From Nonomuraea sp. PA05 (GTDB lineage Bacteria > Actinomycetota > Actinomycetes > Streptosporangiales > Streptosporangiaceae), in contig NZ_VSEY01000059.1 in NCBI RefSeq assembly GCF_008086045.1, forward strand, positions 1 to 63,955: a stretch of 63,955 nt of DNA, read 5' to 3'. Made by a program: the position numbers and the translations under genes. Below are positions 34,549-44,230 of the stretch, piece after piece. How positions within the stretch are numbered: position 1 is the stretch's first letter; every line of letters begins with the position of its first letter. Below the pieces are notes generated by a model. The model was not told the origin of the DNA and made no database searches. It saw only the letters and a list, made by a program, of their open reading frames with translations.

Positions 34549-35169
34549 ATGATCGATCGCATGACCACCCGCAGCAAGGCGCCGATCGGCCGGCCGCGCG
34601 GCTTCGACGCCGACAAGGCGCTCGACGCGGCCATGCGCGTCTTCTGGGAGCAGGGCTACGAGGGCGCCAGCCTCACCGACCTGACCAACGCCATGGGCAT
34701 CAGCCGCACCAGCATGTACGCCGCCTTCGGCAGCAAGGACGACCTGTTCCACCAGGCCCTGCGGCGCTACACCGACGGCCCCGCCGCCTACGTACCCCGA
34801 GCCGTGGAGGAGCCGACGGCGGCGCAGGTGGCCGCGGCCTTCCTGCACGGTTCCGTCCGTGCCACCACCGATCCCGGGTGTCCTGCCGGGTGCTTCGGCG
34901 TCCAGGGCTCCCTGGCGGCGGGCGAGGCCGGGCTCGGCGCTCGCGACACGTTGACGGCCTGGCGCAACAACGGCATCTCACTCCTGCGGGACCGGCTCCA
35001 GCGGGCCGTCGACGATGGCGACCTGCCCGAGCAGGCCGATCCCGACGTGCTCGCCCGCTACCTCATGGCCGTCGCCAACGGCATCGCCGTCCAGGCCACC
35101 GGCGGCGCGACTCGCGACGAGCTCCACCTGGTGGCCGACATGGCACTACGGCAGTGGCCGCCCGCCTGA
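34549..35169 (+). CDS. TetR-family repressor
   Basis: 206 residues from ATG 34549 (ATG 34561 is also possible; neither has a strong ribosome site). N-terminal HTH: AMRVFWEQGYEGASLTDLTNAMGISRTSMYAAFGSKDDLF. The C-terminal ligand domain includes PGCPAGCFGVQG, typical of a TetR subgroup that pairs with SDR or quinone reductases. It likely represses itself and the divergent SDR through the ACCGATCGGT sites and responds to a small electrophile or quinone, the last being inference. Confidence 0.92.
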   Translation: MIDRMTTRSKAPIGRPRGFDADKALDAAMRVFWEQGYEGASLTDLTNAMGISRTSMYAAFGSKDDLFHQALRRYTDGPAAYVPRAVEEPTAAQVAAAFLHGSVRATTDPGCPAGCFGVQGSLAAGEAGLGARDTLTAWRNNGISLLRDRLQRAVDDGDLPEQADPDVLARYLMAVANGIAVQATGGATRDELHLVADMALRQWPPA

Positions 35170-35204
35170 GGCGGCGCGGTGCTTCGTCCGACCCCTGCCT
35201 TGAG

Positions 35205-38200
35205 TCAGCTCAGGCGGCGCAGCTCGGCCTCCACCGCCTTCGCGTCGTGCGTCCGGCCCGCCTTCTCCAGCAGCTTCAGCCGTCCGGCCAGCACGTCACG
35301 CAACAGATCCGGCTCCGCCACCGGCAGCTCGCGCAGCAGGTCTGCGGAGACGCGCAGAGCGGCGTCGGCGGCGTCGTCCCTGCCCAGCTCCTGCTGGCAG
35401 AAGCCGAGCCGGGCGTGCGCCACCGCCCTGGTCAGCTCGTCCCGCGTCACCTGGGTGCTGCGGTGGAAGACCAGCCCGGCCTCCAGCGCCCGGCCCGCCT
35501 CCATCAGCGCGTCACCCAGCATGAGCATCGCCCGCGACAGCAGCCCGGCCTGCATCGGGTTCCCCGGCGAGAACCGCTCCAGCGCCGCCACCGCCTCCCG
35601 CAACGGCAGGATCGCCTCCGCCGCCAGGTCCCGCATCCGCAACGCCGAAGCCAGCGTGAGGCAGGCTCCCGCGCGGCTGGTGTGCAGGGCCTGCGCGTTC
35701 ATGCCCGTGGTCAGCAGCTCGTCGTAGATCGCGATCGCCTCACGCGCCCGCGCCTCCGCCTCCGCGCCGCCGTCCAGCCGCAGCAGCGGCATCAGCTCCG
35801 AGCTCTGCGCCAGCGAGTCGGCCAGGATCGCCCGGTGCGTCAGATCGTCCGGGGAGCGTCTGGCCAGCGGGATCAGGCCCTCTACCAGCGTGTTCGCGGC
35901 GGCCAGCTCGCCCAGCATCATGTGGCACCTGGCCAGGCGCTGGGTGGCCAGGGCGTGCTTCACGGTGCCCGGCTCGTGGCCGGTCGTGGCGGTACGTGCG
36001 TACTCGGCGGCCTCCTGTGGGCGTCCGGCGGTCAGGAGGTCGTCGGCGATCAGGGCGGCGGTCTCGGCGGCGGCCAGCGGCTCGTGCAGGTCGGTGAACA
36101 GGCGCAGGGCTTCCACGAGGTGCGCCAGCGCCTCCTGGCCGCGGCCGAACGTGCGCAGCACCCGGCCTTTGACCTGAATCGCCTGCGCCCGCACCCGCCT
36201 CGGGTCACTGCCGCCCGGCATCCCGTGTGCCGCTTCCCCAGCGCGGTGGGGATCATGTCCCGCTTCTCCTGCGCGGTGGGGATCATGTCCTGCCATCCCC
36301 GCGCGGTCCGGCTCGTGTTCTGCCTCCCCGGCGCGGTCCAACTCGGCCAGTGACCAGGCCATCGCCTCCAGGGCGGCCTGGGGGCGGTCCAGCGCGGCCA
36401 GGGTGGAGCCGAGCTGGGCGTAGGTGGCGGCGGCGAGGGCCGGGTCGTCCAGCTCGTCGCAGAGGTCGGCGGCTCGTTCGCAGTGGGCCAGCGCCTCTAC
36501 GGCCCGGCCTCGGTCGAGGAGCTCGGCCGCGTAGTGGTGGAGGGTGTCGGCGAGCATCCGGACGAGCCGATCACCGGCCGCGTCCGGCACGCTGTTCCCG
36601 CCTCCACCGGCCGCGTCCGGCACGCCGTCCTCCCGCTCACCGGTCATGCACTGCGTGAGCAGGTCGATGGCCTGCTCATGCACCTCCAGCCCCGCCGGAT
36701 CAGCCCGGTCATCAGGCAGAGCGGCGAGCGTGGCGAGGGCCGAGGCGAGGGCCTCCCGATGGGCGGGCGCCACACACGCGAGCTCCCGATGAACCCGCAC
36801 GGCCAACTCCGCGACCGCAACGGCACTCGCCCCGTCACCCACCCGCGCCGCCCCAGCACCGAGCCCCACCAGACACCGCCCGTACCGGCCGTAAGTCTCC
36901 AGCGCCCCGCTGCTCAGCGGCACCTCCCGCACCAACGCCTCCGTGAACGCCGTGAGCGGCCCCACCAGCCCATCCACCACCACCCCAGGCTGCCCCGCGA
37001 ACCGAGCCAGCTCCTCCACGACGTCATCCAGCACCGGCACCCCGGGCACCGGCCGCAACCCAAGGACCTGCGCGTACAGGGCGACCCCTGCACCCGGCCC
37101 CTCCTCCTCCACCCGGATCCCGGCCAGCCGCACCGACGCCAGCAGATGCACACCGACCAGATCGTGCGGAACCGTCCCGATCCGTCCCATGGCCGCCGTC
37201 CCCTCGGCCAGCCGGTCGCGGGCGGCGTCACTCTCGTGCAGCTCCGCCAGGCACAGCCCGGCCAGCTCCAGGCAGGTGGCGGCGAGCAGCCGCTCCTCGA
37301 CGGTGGAGGGAGACGGGACGAGTTCGAGCGCGCGGGTGACCGAACGGAGCGCGCCGTCGGGGCTCTGCCTGGCGAGGCGGATCCCGCCCTGCAACCGGAG
37401 GGCCCCGGCCAGGGCCAGCGGGTGTTCGGCACGTTCGGACACGAGCCGTTCGTAGAGCCCGACCACCCGATCCGCGGCGGCCTCGGCGTCGGACGGGCAG
37501 GCGGCGCGCGACAGGGCGAGGGTCTCCAGGACCATCAGCCGCGCCAGCTCCGTACGGAACTCGGCGCTCGCCTCGGCGTGCGGTTCGTACGACTCGATGG
37601 CCGTGAGCAGGTGCGGGATGGCCTCCTTGTACCGTCCGAGCCCCACGAGCGAACGCCCGAGCGCCGCGGCCACCATGCCGACGGCGATCGCGTGCGGCCG
37701 GTCGGGCCCGGCGTGCCGCTGGAGCAGCTCTGCCGCCTGCATCGCCAGCGCGAACCCGTCCCCTGGCCGGCCCGCCTCCGCCCAGGCCTGGGCAAGCGAG
37801 GCTTGCGCGGACAGGTACGCATGAATCTGCTCGATCTCCGGCATGCCGGCGTCCTCGACGGCCTCCCTGCACTCGGCCAGCCGCCGCTCCGCCCGCTCCA
37901 CGGCCTCCTCCGGCCGGGACCTCGACAGCAACCACGGCTCCGCCGCCGGACGGTCGGGCTGCCGGGCCGACTCCAGCCGTCCGCGTGCCTCGTCGCGGTG
38001 GGCCAGGTAGGAGTCGTCGTCGAGGCTCAGCAGGTCGTACAGCTCGGCGGCGATCTCAAGGTGCGCCAGCCCATCGGCGGTCCTGCCCAGCTCGTCCAGG
38101 CAGAGACCGAGCAGCCGCCTGCCCCTGGCGTCGGTGGCAGTGCGCCGCTCGGCCGCCACGGTCATCGCCTCCTGCAGCGGGGCGAGCGCCTCGTCGGGGC

Positions 38201-41200
38201 GGTCGTCCATCAGCAGCAGCTCGCCGAGGTCGAGAAGCCGGCCGGTGAGGGCGGGGTGGTGCTCGTCCGGTTCCAGCGTGACGAGGGCGCGCAGGTTCCG
38301 TACGGCTTCAGCGGCCGAACGCACGGCGGCGTCCAGGTCCTCCAAGCGGGCATGCAGCCTGGACAGCACGGCCGCGGCCGACGCCAGCATGGCGCGAAGG
38401 CCCGGCTCCTCGGCGGCCAGGGCCCGCAGTCGCGCGACGGCCTCGGCGGCCGGGGCCCGGGCCTCGGCCGGTCTGCCGTTCGCCTCCAGCCAGGTGGCCG
38501 CGCGGTGCAGGTCGTGGGCCACGTTTCTGCTGGTGGGGGCGGTGTTCTTGACGGCGGTGGTGGCGGCTGCGGCCAGGCAGGCTGCCAGGTCGGGCAGCGC
38601 GTCATCGACGGCGGTCTCCTCGGACGAGGTCAGCGGGCCTGGCGACTGGAACCCCGCCGCCCGCTGCTCAGCCCCGACCCCGCCCCTGACCTCAGCCCCG
38701 TCTCCGCCCCTGACCTCAGCTTCGGCTCCGTCCCGGGTTCCAGCCGCAGCTTCGCCTCCAGTCCCGTCCCCGCTCTCGCCACCGGTCCGGGTCGTGGCAG
38801 GGGTCGCGGTCGGCGGCGTGCGCGCCCCGAAGACCCCCACCGCCACCTCACCAGCGCGCCGAGCCAAGACCGGCTCGGGCAGCACCGCCAGAATCCCTCT
38901 CACCCGAGACGCGAACTCGCCGCTCCCACCCGCCGCCTCGAACGCCTCCACCGCCTCACCCAGCCGCCCGAGCTCCAGCAACGCGCAGGCGACGTTGTAG
39001 TGCGCCCTGTCAGCCCGCTCCGCGTAACGGGAATCCTCCTCGGCCAGGATCCGGTACCGCGCCGCCGCCTCCTGCGCGGGCTTGAACGCCCCGCCCGCTT
39101 CCCCGCCGAGCAGCAGACACGCCCCCAGCCCGAACAGCGCCTCCGCCCGCCCGGCCGCCTCCTCGTACGGGGGAGCGCCCGCATACGTCTCCACGGCCTC
39201 GGCCGCCGCGACAACCGCCTCCCCGACCTTGCCCACGGCCGCCAGCGCACTCGACAGCCACGTCAACGATCCGGCCAGCGCGAGCCGCCCACCGCTGCCC
39301 CGCCGATGACGGATGGCCAGCTCGGCCAGCGTCACATTGAGCGCCCGACACCCCAGCCCGGCCTCCCGCACCCCCAGCCCGGCCTCCCGCACCCCCAGCC
39401 CGGTCCCGCGCACCTCCAGCTCCGCTTCCCGCACCCCCGGCCCGATCTCCCGCACCCGCGTTGTTGCTTCCCGCGCCCCCACCTCCGCCTGCGGCACTCG
39501 CGCCCCGATGGGCAGCGCGGCCACGGTCTCAGCGAGCTGTCTGTCGCCCGCGAACAGAAGGAGCGCGGCATTCAGCGCATCGCCGAGCCCGGCGGCGGGG
39601 TTCGCCACAGCCTCCGCGACCAGCTTGCCCAGGCGGCTGGCGACCAGCGACCACAACGCCGCCCTGACCGGCTTCCTGGCCGCCGACAGCCGCAGAACGT
39701 CGAGCATGCGTACGAGGTGATGAACCGTGCGGCCCTCATGGTCGTGGACGGCGAGCACGAGCGCATCCAGGTCCTCGGTCCCGGCCAGGAGCTGCTCGGC
39801 CACCAGGTCGTGCCCGAGCGGCGCGGGCCGCCCGCCGCGCAGGTGATCGGGAGGGCTCGGGAACAGGTGCGTCAGCCAGCGGGCCACGGTGAGCGTGCCG
39901 TCCCGAACGTCGGCGTCAGGAGGGGACGTGCCGCTCGGCGGGTCACTCGCCTGACCGGGGGCACGGGAACGAAGCCCCGGGACGGTTGTCAGAAGGCCGG
40001 GAAGCTCGGCGGGCGTCGGCGTGGTGAGCGTGAGAACCGCCACCGCCTGTTGCGCCGTCGCCTCGCTGAGGGGCTCCTCGTCGTCCGGCCAGACCCGTTC
40101 CCACTGACACCGCTCACGCGCCAGAAACCGCCCGATCAGCCCACTACCGCCCGCGCCGCCCGCACCCTCACCCGAAAACCGGCCCGCACCCTCGCTTCGG
40201 CCCGCACCCGCTCCCGCATCCGTGCCTCGCCTCGGTGCCCCATCGCCTTCCGACGCCCGGCCTTCAGCCCCTCCTGCCGTGCCCGCCGACTCCTCACCGA
40301 CCTCCCCGTCCCCATCACACAGCCGCAGCAGCGCGGCCAGGTGGACATGGAGCGGAAGACCGTACTCCGGATCGTCCAACCGAGGCGGCTCGGGCAGCGC
40401 GGCCCGGCTCGGGGCGAACGCCTTCATGGCCGCCCGAGCGTGCTCGTTCCGCTCGGTCAGCGTCAGCGGGCGGGCGTTGAGCTGCACCGTCGTCGTGTTG
40501 AGCCGCCTGAGCCAGCCACCCGCCGCCGTGTCCAGCCGCCGCCACCACTCCGCCTCTCCCGGCTCCCGCGCCACCAGCAGCAACCGCACCCGCGCGTTGT
40601 GCCCGTGCTTGGCCAGCCGCCGCACCAGCTCGCCCACCACCGGCGAGGACGCCTCCGGCCGGTCCACCACCACCAGAGTGGGCCTCACCGCATCAAGCGT
40701 CACGACCTCACCGACCGCCTCGCTCCCGGCCCGCCCACCGGACGCCTGCTGCTCCGCACGCCCACCGGACGCCTGCTGCTCCGCACGTCCTCCCGAGGCC
40801 TGCTGCTCCGCACGTTCCTTCGACGCCTGCGTCGCGAGCCGCTCCCCGGACAGCAGCCGCGTCACCACCTCCAAGGGCAGGAACCCCGCATCCCACCCCG
40901 CCTGCGCCAACTCCACACACAGCTCACCCGCCAGCCGCGTCTTCCCCGTCCCCCCGCGCCCGCTCAACACCGCGACCGATAGCGGCCCGGGCTCGGCGGC
41001 CCAGGCACGCAGCTCACCCAGCTCCTCGCCCCGCCCCAGGAACGGCACCACCGCGTGCCGCGCCATCAACAGCACCCAGTCAGGGCAGTCCTGCGGCAAC
41101 TGCTCGCGAGCCGGTACGAGCAGCGCCGGCAGGGCCACCGATCGGTGGCTCTCGGACACGGTCTCCACCGGCCCCGGCGGCACCCCCACCAGCTCACGGA

Positions 41201-41858
41201 AGCGGGCATCGCCCAGCAGCGCGGTCACGGGCACGGCGTCCAGACGGCGCCCCGCGTACCCACCGGAACGGGGGAGGGCCACACCGACGAGCTGGCCGGC
41301 GGGCTCGGCGAGCAGCGCGGCGCCGGACATGCCGTACCAGAGCGAGGCAGGCGTCGCATCGAACCGGGGCGAGGACGATGGCGACGGCGAGGCAGGTGGC
41401 GCGTCGAGCTGGGGCGAGAGCACGCTCACCACCATCGCCTTGGACACCGCACCAGCCGGCGGGCTCACCAGCCCCGACAGCGTCTGCGCGTCCCGCAGCC
41501 CGCCCCGCTCCCCGGCCTGCGCGTACCCTCGGGCCACGCACCGCAGACGAAAGGAGCCGCCCCCCGCCACCCTGGCCCAGCGCTGGTGGGAGATCCCGGG
41601 CAGCTCACCCCAGGCCGCCTCGGACACGCGGAGCAGCACCACGTCCGCGCCACCGCGCCCCCGCCACACCGGCTCGGCCGTCAGCCAGCGCCCGGACCAC
41701 GATGGCCGCACATGACAGGGCGCCACCACCTGCCCGGAGGTCAGCACCAGGTCGGCACCGACCGCGTATCCGGAGCCGGTCGTGCCGACGAGGTCGTCAT
41801 GACCGGAAAAGACCTCTACGACCCGTTCGAGCCCGAGGCGGTGTGGTGGCGTGTCCAT
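35205..41858 (-). CDS. Giant protein: degenerate trypsin-like domain, STAND NTPase, TPR array
   Basis: 2217 residues. Residues 1-230 are trypsin-like: Asp72 (GGADVVLL) and Ser178 (YGMSGAA) are in place, but the catalytic His position in LTSGQVV is Gln43. A STAND-type NTPase follows, with entry FLGRGEEL (273-280), P-loop GRGGTGKT (300-307) and Walker B VVVDRPE (about 396-402), interrupted by three ASGGRAEQQ repeats. From about residue 800 to the end are TPR-like helices. Several low-complexity inserts break the TPRs. Effector plus STAND plus TPR is the plan of bacterial conflict and NLR-like defence proteins; AfsR-type signalling is the alternative. TetR converges downstream; LysE lies upstream on the same strand. 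Confidence 0.8.
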   Translation of the reverse strand: MDTPPHRLGLERVVEVFSGHDDLVGTTGSGYAVGADLVLTSGQVVAPCHVRPSWSGRWLTAEPVWRGRGGADVVLLRVSEAAWGELPGISHQRWARVAGGGSFRLRCVARGYAQAGERGGLRDAQTLSGLVSPPAGAVSKAMVVSVLSPQLDAPPASPSPSSSPRFDATPASLWYGMSGAALLAEPAGQLVGVALPRSGGYAGRRLDAVPVTALLGDARFRELVGVPPGPVETVSESHRSVALPALLVPAREQLPQDCPDWVLLMARHAVVPFLGRGEELGELRAWAAEPGPLSVAVLSGRGGTGKTRLAGELCVELAQAGWDAGFLPLEVVTRLLSGERLATQASKERAEQQASGGRAEQQASGGRAEQQASGGRAGSEAVGEVVTLDAVRPTLVVVDRPEASSPVVGELVRRLAKHGHNARVRLLLVAREPGEAEWWRRLDTAAGGWLRRLNTTTVQLNARPLTLTERNEHARAAMKAFAPSRAALPEPPRLDDPEYGLPLHVHLAALLRLCDGDGEVGEESAGTAGGAEGRASEGDGAPRRGTDAGAGAGRSEGAGRFSGEGAGGAGGSGLIGRFLARERCQWERVWPDDEEPLSEATAQQAVAVLTLTTPTPAELPGLLTTVPGLRSRAPGQASDPPSGTSPPDADVRDGTLTVARWLTHLFPSPPDHLRGGRPAPLGHDLVAEQLLAGTEDLDALVLAVHDHEGRTVHHLVRMLDVLRLSAARKPVRAALWSLVASRLGKLVAEAVANPAAGLGDALNAALLLFAGDRQLAETVAALPIGARVPQAEVGAREATTRVREIGPGVREAELEVRGTGLGVREAGLGVREAGLGCRALNVTLAELAIRHRRGSGGRLALAGSLTWLSSALAAVGKVGEAVVAAAEAVETYAGAPPYEEAAGRAEALFGLGACLLLGGEAGGAFKPAQEAAARYRILAEEDSRYAERADRAHYNVACALLELGRLGEAVEAFEAAGGSGEFASRVRGILAVLPEPVLARRAGEVAVGVFGARTPPTATPATTRTGGESGDGTGGEAAAGTRDGAEAEVRGGDGAEVRGGVGAEQRAAGFQSPGPLTSSEETAVDDALPDLAACLAAAATTAVKNTAPTSRNVAHDLHRAATWLEANGRPAEARAPAAEAVARLRALAAEEPGLRAMLASAAAVLSRLHARLEDLDAAVRSAAEAVRNLRALVTLEPDEHHPALTGRLLDLGELLLMDDRPDEALAPLQEAMTVAAERRTATDARGRRLLGLCLDELGRTADGLAHLEIAAELYDLLSLDDDSYLAHRDEARGRLESARQPDRPAAEPWLLSRSRPEEAVERAERRLAECREAVEDAGMPEIEQIHAYLSAQASLAQAWAEAGRPGDGFALAMQAAELLQRHAGPDRPHAIAVGMVAAALGRSLVGLGRYKEAIPHLLTAIESYEPHAEASAEFRTELARLMVLETLALSRAACPSDAEAAADRVVGLYERLVSERAEHPLALAGALRLQGGIRLARQSPDGALRSVTRALELVPSPSTVEERLLAATCLELAGLCLAELHESDAARDRLAEGTAAMGRIGTVPHDLVGVHLLASVRLAGIRVEEEGPGAGVALYAQVLGLRPVPGVPVLDDVVEELARFAGQPGVVVDGLVGPLTAFTEALVREVPLSSGALETYGRYGRCLVGLGAGAARVGDGASAVAVAELAVRVHRELACVAPAHREALASALATLAALPDDRADPAGLEVHEQAIDLLTQCMTGEREDGVPDAAGGGGNSVPDAAGDRLVRMLADTLHHYAAELLDRGRAVEALAHCERAADLCDELDDPALAAATYAQLGSTLAALDRPQAALEAMAWSLAELDRAGEAEHEPDRAGMAGHDPHRAGEAGHDPHRAGEAAHGMPGGSDPRRVRAQAIQVKGRVLRTFGRGQEALAHLVEALRLFTDLHEPLAAAETAALIADDLLTAGRPQEAAEYARTATTGHEPGTVKHALATQRLARCHMMLGELAAANTLVEGLIPLARRSPDDLTHRAILADSLAQSSELMPLLRLDGGAEAEARAREAIAIYDELLTTGMNAQALHTSRAGACLTLASALRMRDLAAEAILPLREAVAALERFSPGNPMQAGLLSRAMLMLGDALMEAGRALEAGLVFHRSTQVTRDELTRAVAHARLGFCQQELGRDDAADAALRVSADLLRELPVAEPDLLRDVLAGRLKLLEKAGRTHDAKAVEAELRRLS
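36227..36310 (-). repeat. Tandem 30-bp in-frame repeats within the giant gene
   Basis: Encodes HDPHRAGEAG-type units between two TPR blocks. About three copies, the outer ones diverged. Confidence 0.75.
39340..39470 (-). repeat. 21-bp in-frame tandem repeats within the giant gene
   Basis: Encodes VREAGLG-type heptads, about six copies of decreasing similarity, between the NTPase and TPR parts. Confidence 0.75.
40728..40812 (-). repeat. 27-bp in-frame tandem repeats within the NTPase
   Basis: Three near-identical copies encode ASGGRAEQQ, residues about 350-377, between the P-loop and Walker B. They form a loop insertion in the ATPase. Confidence 0.8.
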
Positions 41859-41958
41859 AGGTCCGCTACCTGTCAGCTACGTACGGAAGATGAAGCTCCC
41901 GATCAGCGCCTGATCTCCCTCTCACTATCGCATCAAGGCGCGGAAATTTCCTGGCTTG

Positions 41959-42585
41959 TCAGGCCTTCTCGGTCGTGAGCCAGGCGGCCAGCCCCAGGTA
42001 CACGAGTCCGCTGCCGACGTCCAGCCGCCGCCGTGCGCGGGCCGAGTTCCGGACGCGGCCGGCCAGGGCGGAGGCGAGCATCGCGTACGTGCCGTCCGAC
42101 GCCATCCCGAGCAGCAGCCACACGAGGCCGAACACCATGATCTGCAGCCAGACCGGCCCCGCCGAGGGGACGACGAACTGCGGCAGGAAGGCCAGGAAGA
42201 AGATCGCGGTCTTGGGGTTGAGCACGTTCACCACGAACCCCTCCCAGAACAGCCGCCGCCGCGACTGCACCTTCAGCTCGATGGTCTCCTCGCCGCCGGC
42301 CTTCTGCATGAGCTTGCGGACGCCGAGCCAGAGCAGGTACGCCACGCCCACGTACTTGACGATCGTGAACGCCGTGGCCGAGGCGGCCAGCAGCGCGCTG
42401 ATGCCCAGCGCGGCGGCGGCGATGTGCACGATCGAGCCGGTGTGGATGCCGAGGACGGAGATCAGGCCGGCGGTGCGGCCTTGGGAGACGCTTCTGGTGA
42501 CGATGTAGAGCACGGCGGGGCCGGGGACCAGCAGCAGCCCGAGGGTGGCCACGCAGAAGATGGCGAGTGTCGATATATCCGGCAT
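41959..42585 (-). CDS. LysE-family exporter
   Basis: 208 residues with six hydrophobic segments. The family start GLLLVPGPAVLYIVTRSVSQGRTAGL and the NPKTAIFFLAFLPQF motif identify LysE/RhtB transporters, which export amino acids. It lies 77 bp downstream of the LysR gene on the same strand, and a cysteine-dioxygenase-like gene is divergent, so export of a sulfur amino acid or toxic derivative is conceivable. Confidence 0.92.
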   Translation of the reverse strand: MPDISTLAIFCVATLGLLLVPGPAVLYIVTRSVSQGRTAGLISVLGIHTGSIVHIAAAALGISALLAASATAFTIVKYVGVAYLLWLGVRKLMQKAGGEETIELKVQSRRRLFWEGFVVNVLNPKTAIFFLAFLPQFVVPSAGPVWLQIMVFGLVWLLLGMASDGTYAMLASALAGRVRNSARARRRLDVGSGLVYLGLAAWLTTEKA

Positions 42586-42662
42586 GGGGCCATGCTAGGA
42601 CGGGCGTCAAAGGCTTTGCCTGCGGCGGTCATCGCAGGCTGTCCGCAGATCCCCCGCGGCGG

Positions 42663-43526
42663 TCAGCGCAGGCTGTCCCGCAGAGCCGTGAGCAGTGCCT
42701 CGGTAGCCGGCGGATGGGGCGGATCGCCGTAAACCGCCGCGTACACATGCCTGGTGGACCCCGGCACCTCCGCCACATCGACCTCCGGATGCCGGTGCGC
42801 GGCCAGCGCCAGCCCCGGCAGCATGGTCAACCCCAGCCCGGCCGCCACCAGCGCCTGCACGGCCACGATGTCGTCGCTGGTGAACGCGATCCGCGGCTCG
42901 AACCCGGCCTTGTCGCAGACGTCCAGCAGATGGCTGCGGCACCGGTCGCACCCGGCGATCCACGCCGACTCCGCATGGTCGGCCGGCTGCCCGGGCGTCG
43001 TGCCGGAGACGAGGTAACTGGGGTCGTCGAGGAGGTGGAGCATGTGGATGCCGCCGTCCTCGGGGGCGGTGTCGTCGTACCGGAACATCACCGCCACGTC
43101 GACCCGCCCCGCCCGCAGCAGCCGCAGCGCTTCCGGGGGCTCGGTCTCGGTGAGCTGCAGACGCAGGCCGGGGTGCGCGGCGGCCATCAGGCCTGCGGCC
43201 TTCGGGATGAACGTCCCGAGCGCGGAGGGGAAGGCGGCCAGTCGCACCCGTCCAGAACGGAGCCCCACGTGGGCGGCCAATTCCTCGGCGGTGGCGTCGA
43301 GGCGGCCGATGATCTCGGAAGCCCGCTCGGCGAGCAGCCGGCCCGCCTCCGTGAGCCGGATGCCGCGCCCCGCCCGCTGGATGAGCTTGGCCCCGGTCTC
43401 GGCCTCCAGGCGGGCCAGGTGGTGGCTGACGGAGGGCTGCGAGTAGTGCAGCTCCTTGGCCGCCGCGGTGAGCGAGCCCTTGCGAGCGACGGCCACGAGC
43501 ACGCGCAGGCGTACGACATCCAGCAT
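42663..43526 (-). CDS. LysR-family transcriptional regulator
   Basis: 287 residues. The N-terminal HTH (LTAAAKELHYSQPSVSHHLARLEAETGAKLIQR) is followed by a periplasmic-binding-like effector domain (GRVRLAAFPS, GLGLTMLPGLAL). It is divergent from the cysteine-dioxygenase-like gene and likely controls it together with the LysE exporter downstream of itself. A 6-bp-arm inverted repeat touches its start codon. Confidence 0.93.
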   Translation of the reverse strand: MLDVVRLRVLVAVARKGSLTAAAKELHYSQPSVSHHLARLEAETGAKLIQRAGRGIRLTEAGRLLAERASEIIGRLDATAEELAAHVGLRSGRVRLAAFPSALGTFIPKAAGLMAAAHPGLRLQLTETEPPEALRLLRAGRVDVAVMFRYDDTAPEDGGIHMLHLLDDPSYLVSGTTPGQPADHAESAWIAGCDRCRSHLLDVCDKAGFEPRIAFTSDDIVAVQALVAAGLGLTMLPGLALAAHRHPEVDVAEVPGSTRHVYAAVYGDPPHPPATEALLTALRDSLR

Positions 43527-43528
43527 TC

Positions 43529-43547
43529 ATCAATCGTATCTATTGAT
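43529..43547. promoter_or_regulatory. Probable LysR binding site
   Basis: ATCAAT-CGTATCT-ATTGAT: 6-bp arms and 7-bp spacer, 2 bp upstream of the LysR start and in the divergent promoter of the gene at 43637. Confidence 0.6.
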
Positions 43548-43636
43548 CGGCCAGAAGACTTCTGTTGGACCTATCGTTCCAGATGCAGGACCGTAGGAAG
43601 GGAAGGCAGATCACTGATTGTTCCTAGGGGATCACC

Positions 43637-44176
43637 ATGGATGTGGCCGCCACCACAGTCGCCAGGCCCGGACTCGAGCCGATCGTCTCGGGCGTGTCGC
43701 GGATCGTCGGCCGCCGGCTCGACGGCCACCGGACCGCGCTCGCCGTCGCCGCCCTGCTCCGCGAACACCTCCCGAGCCTCGACATCCTCACGCCGCAGGA
43801 GCGCGCGGGCTCGCCAGAACGGTACGTCTCCCACCTCCTCCACGCCGAGGAACACTTCTCCGTCGTCGGCGTCGTCTGGCGCCCCGGCCAGGACACGGTG
43901 ATCCACGACCACGTGTCGTGGTGCACGTTCGGCATCCTCAGCGGCATCGAGGACGAGACGCTCTACCGCGACCTGGGTGATCACCTGGTCGAGATCGGGC
44001 GGGCGGAGAACCGTCCGGGGGAGGTCAGCGGTTTCGCGCCGCCCGGCGACATCCACAAGGTGCGCAACACCAGCTCGGAGACGGGGGTGTCGCTGCACGT
44101 GTACGGGGCGGACGTGAGCAGGCTCGGCAGCAGCGTCCGCCGGGTCTACGACCTCCCGGTCCTCTCGACGCGATGA
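43637..44176 (+). CDS. Cysteine-dioxygenase-like cupin
   Basis: 179 residues. The cupin iron ligands are visible as His90 and His92 (IHDHVSW) and His140 (DIHKVRN). Cys96 lies near the site where animal enzymes form a Cys-Tyr crosslink. The length fits bacterial thiol dioxygenases, which oxidise cysteine or 3-mercaptopropionate to sulfinates. Divergent from LysR. I cannot tell which thiol is the substrate. Confidence 0.85.
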   Translation: MDVAATTVARPGLEPIVSGVSRIVGRRLDGHRTALAVAALLREHLPSLDILTPQERAGSPERYVSHLLHAEEHFSVVGVVWRPGQDTVIHDHVSWCTFGILSGIEDETLYRDLGDHLVEIGRAENRPGEVSGFAPPGDIHKVRNTSSETGVSLHVYGADVSRLGSSVRRVYDLPVLSTR

Positions 44177-44230
44177 GTTCCGGGGGCTCCGCCGGTCTGT
44201 CCTGGAGACACCCGATCCGAGGGAGCGACC

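Noticed and set aside
34549..35169. TetR protein as the KstR-like sterol regulator
   Set aside because: Its own operators are ACCGATCGGT palindromes, unlike the AACnnGTT boxes, and its partner is the SDR.
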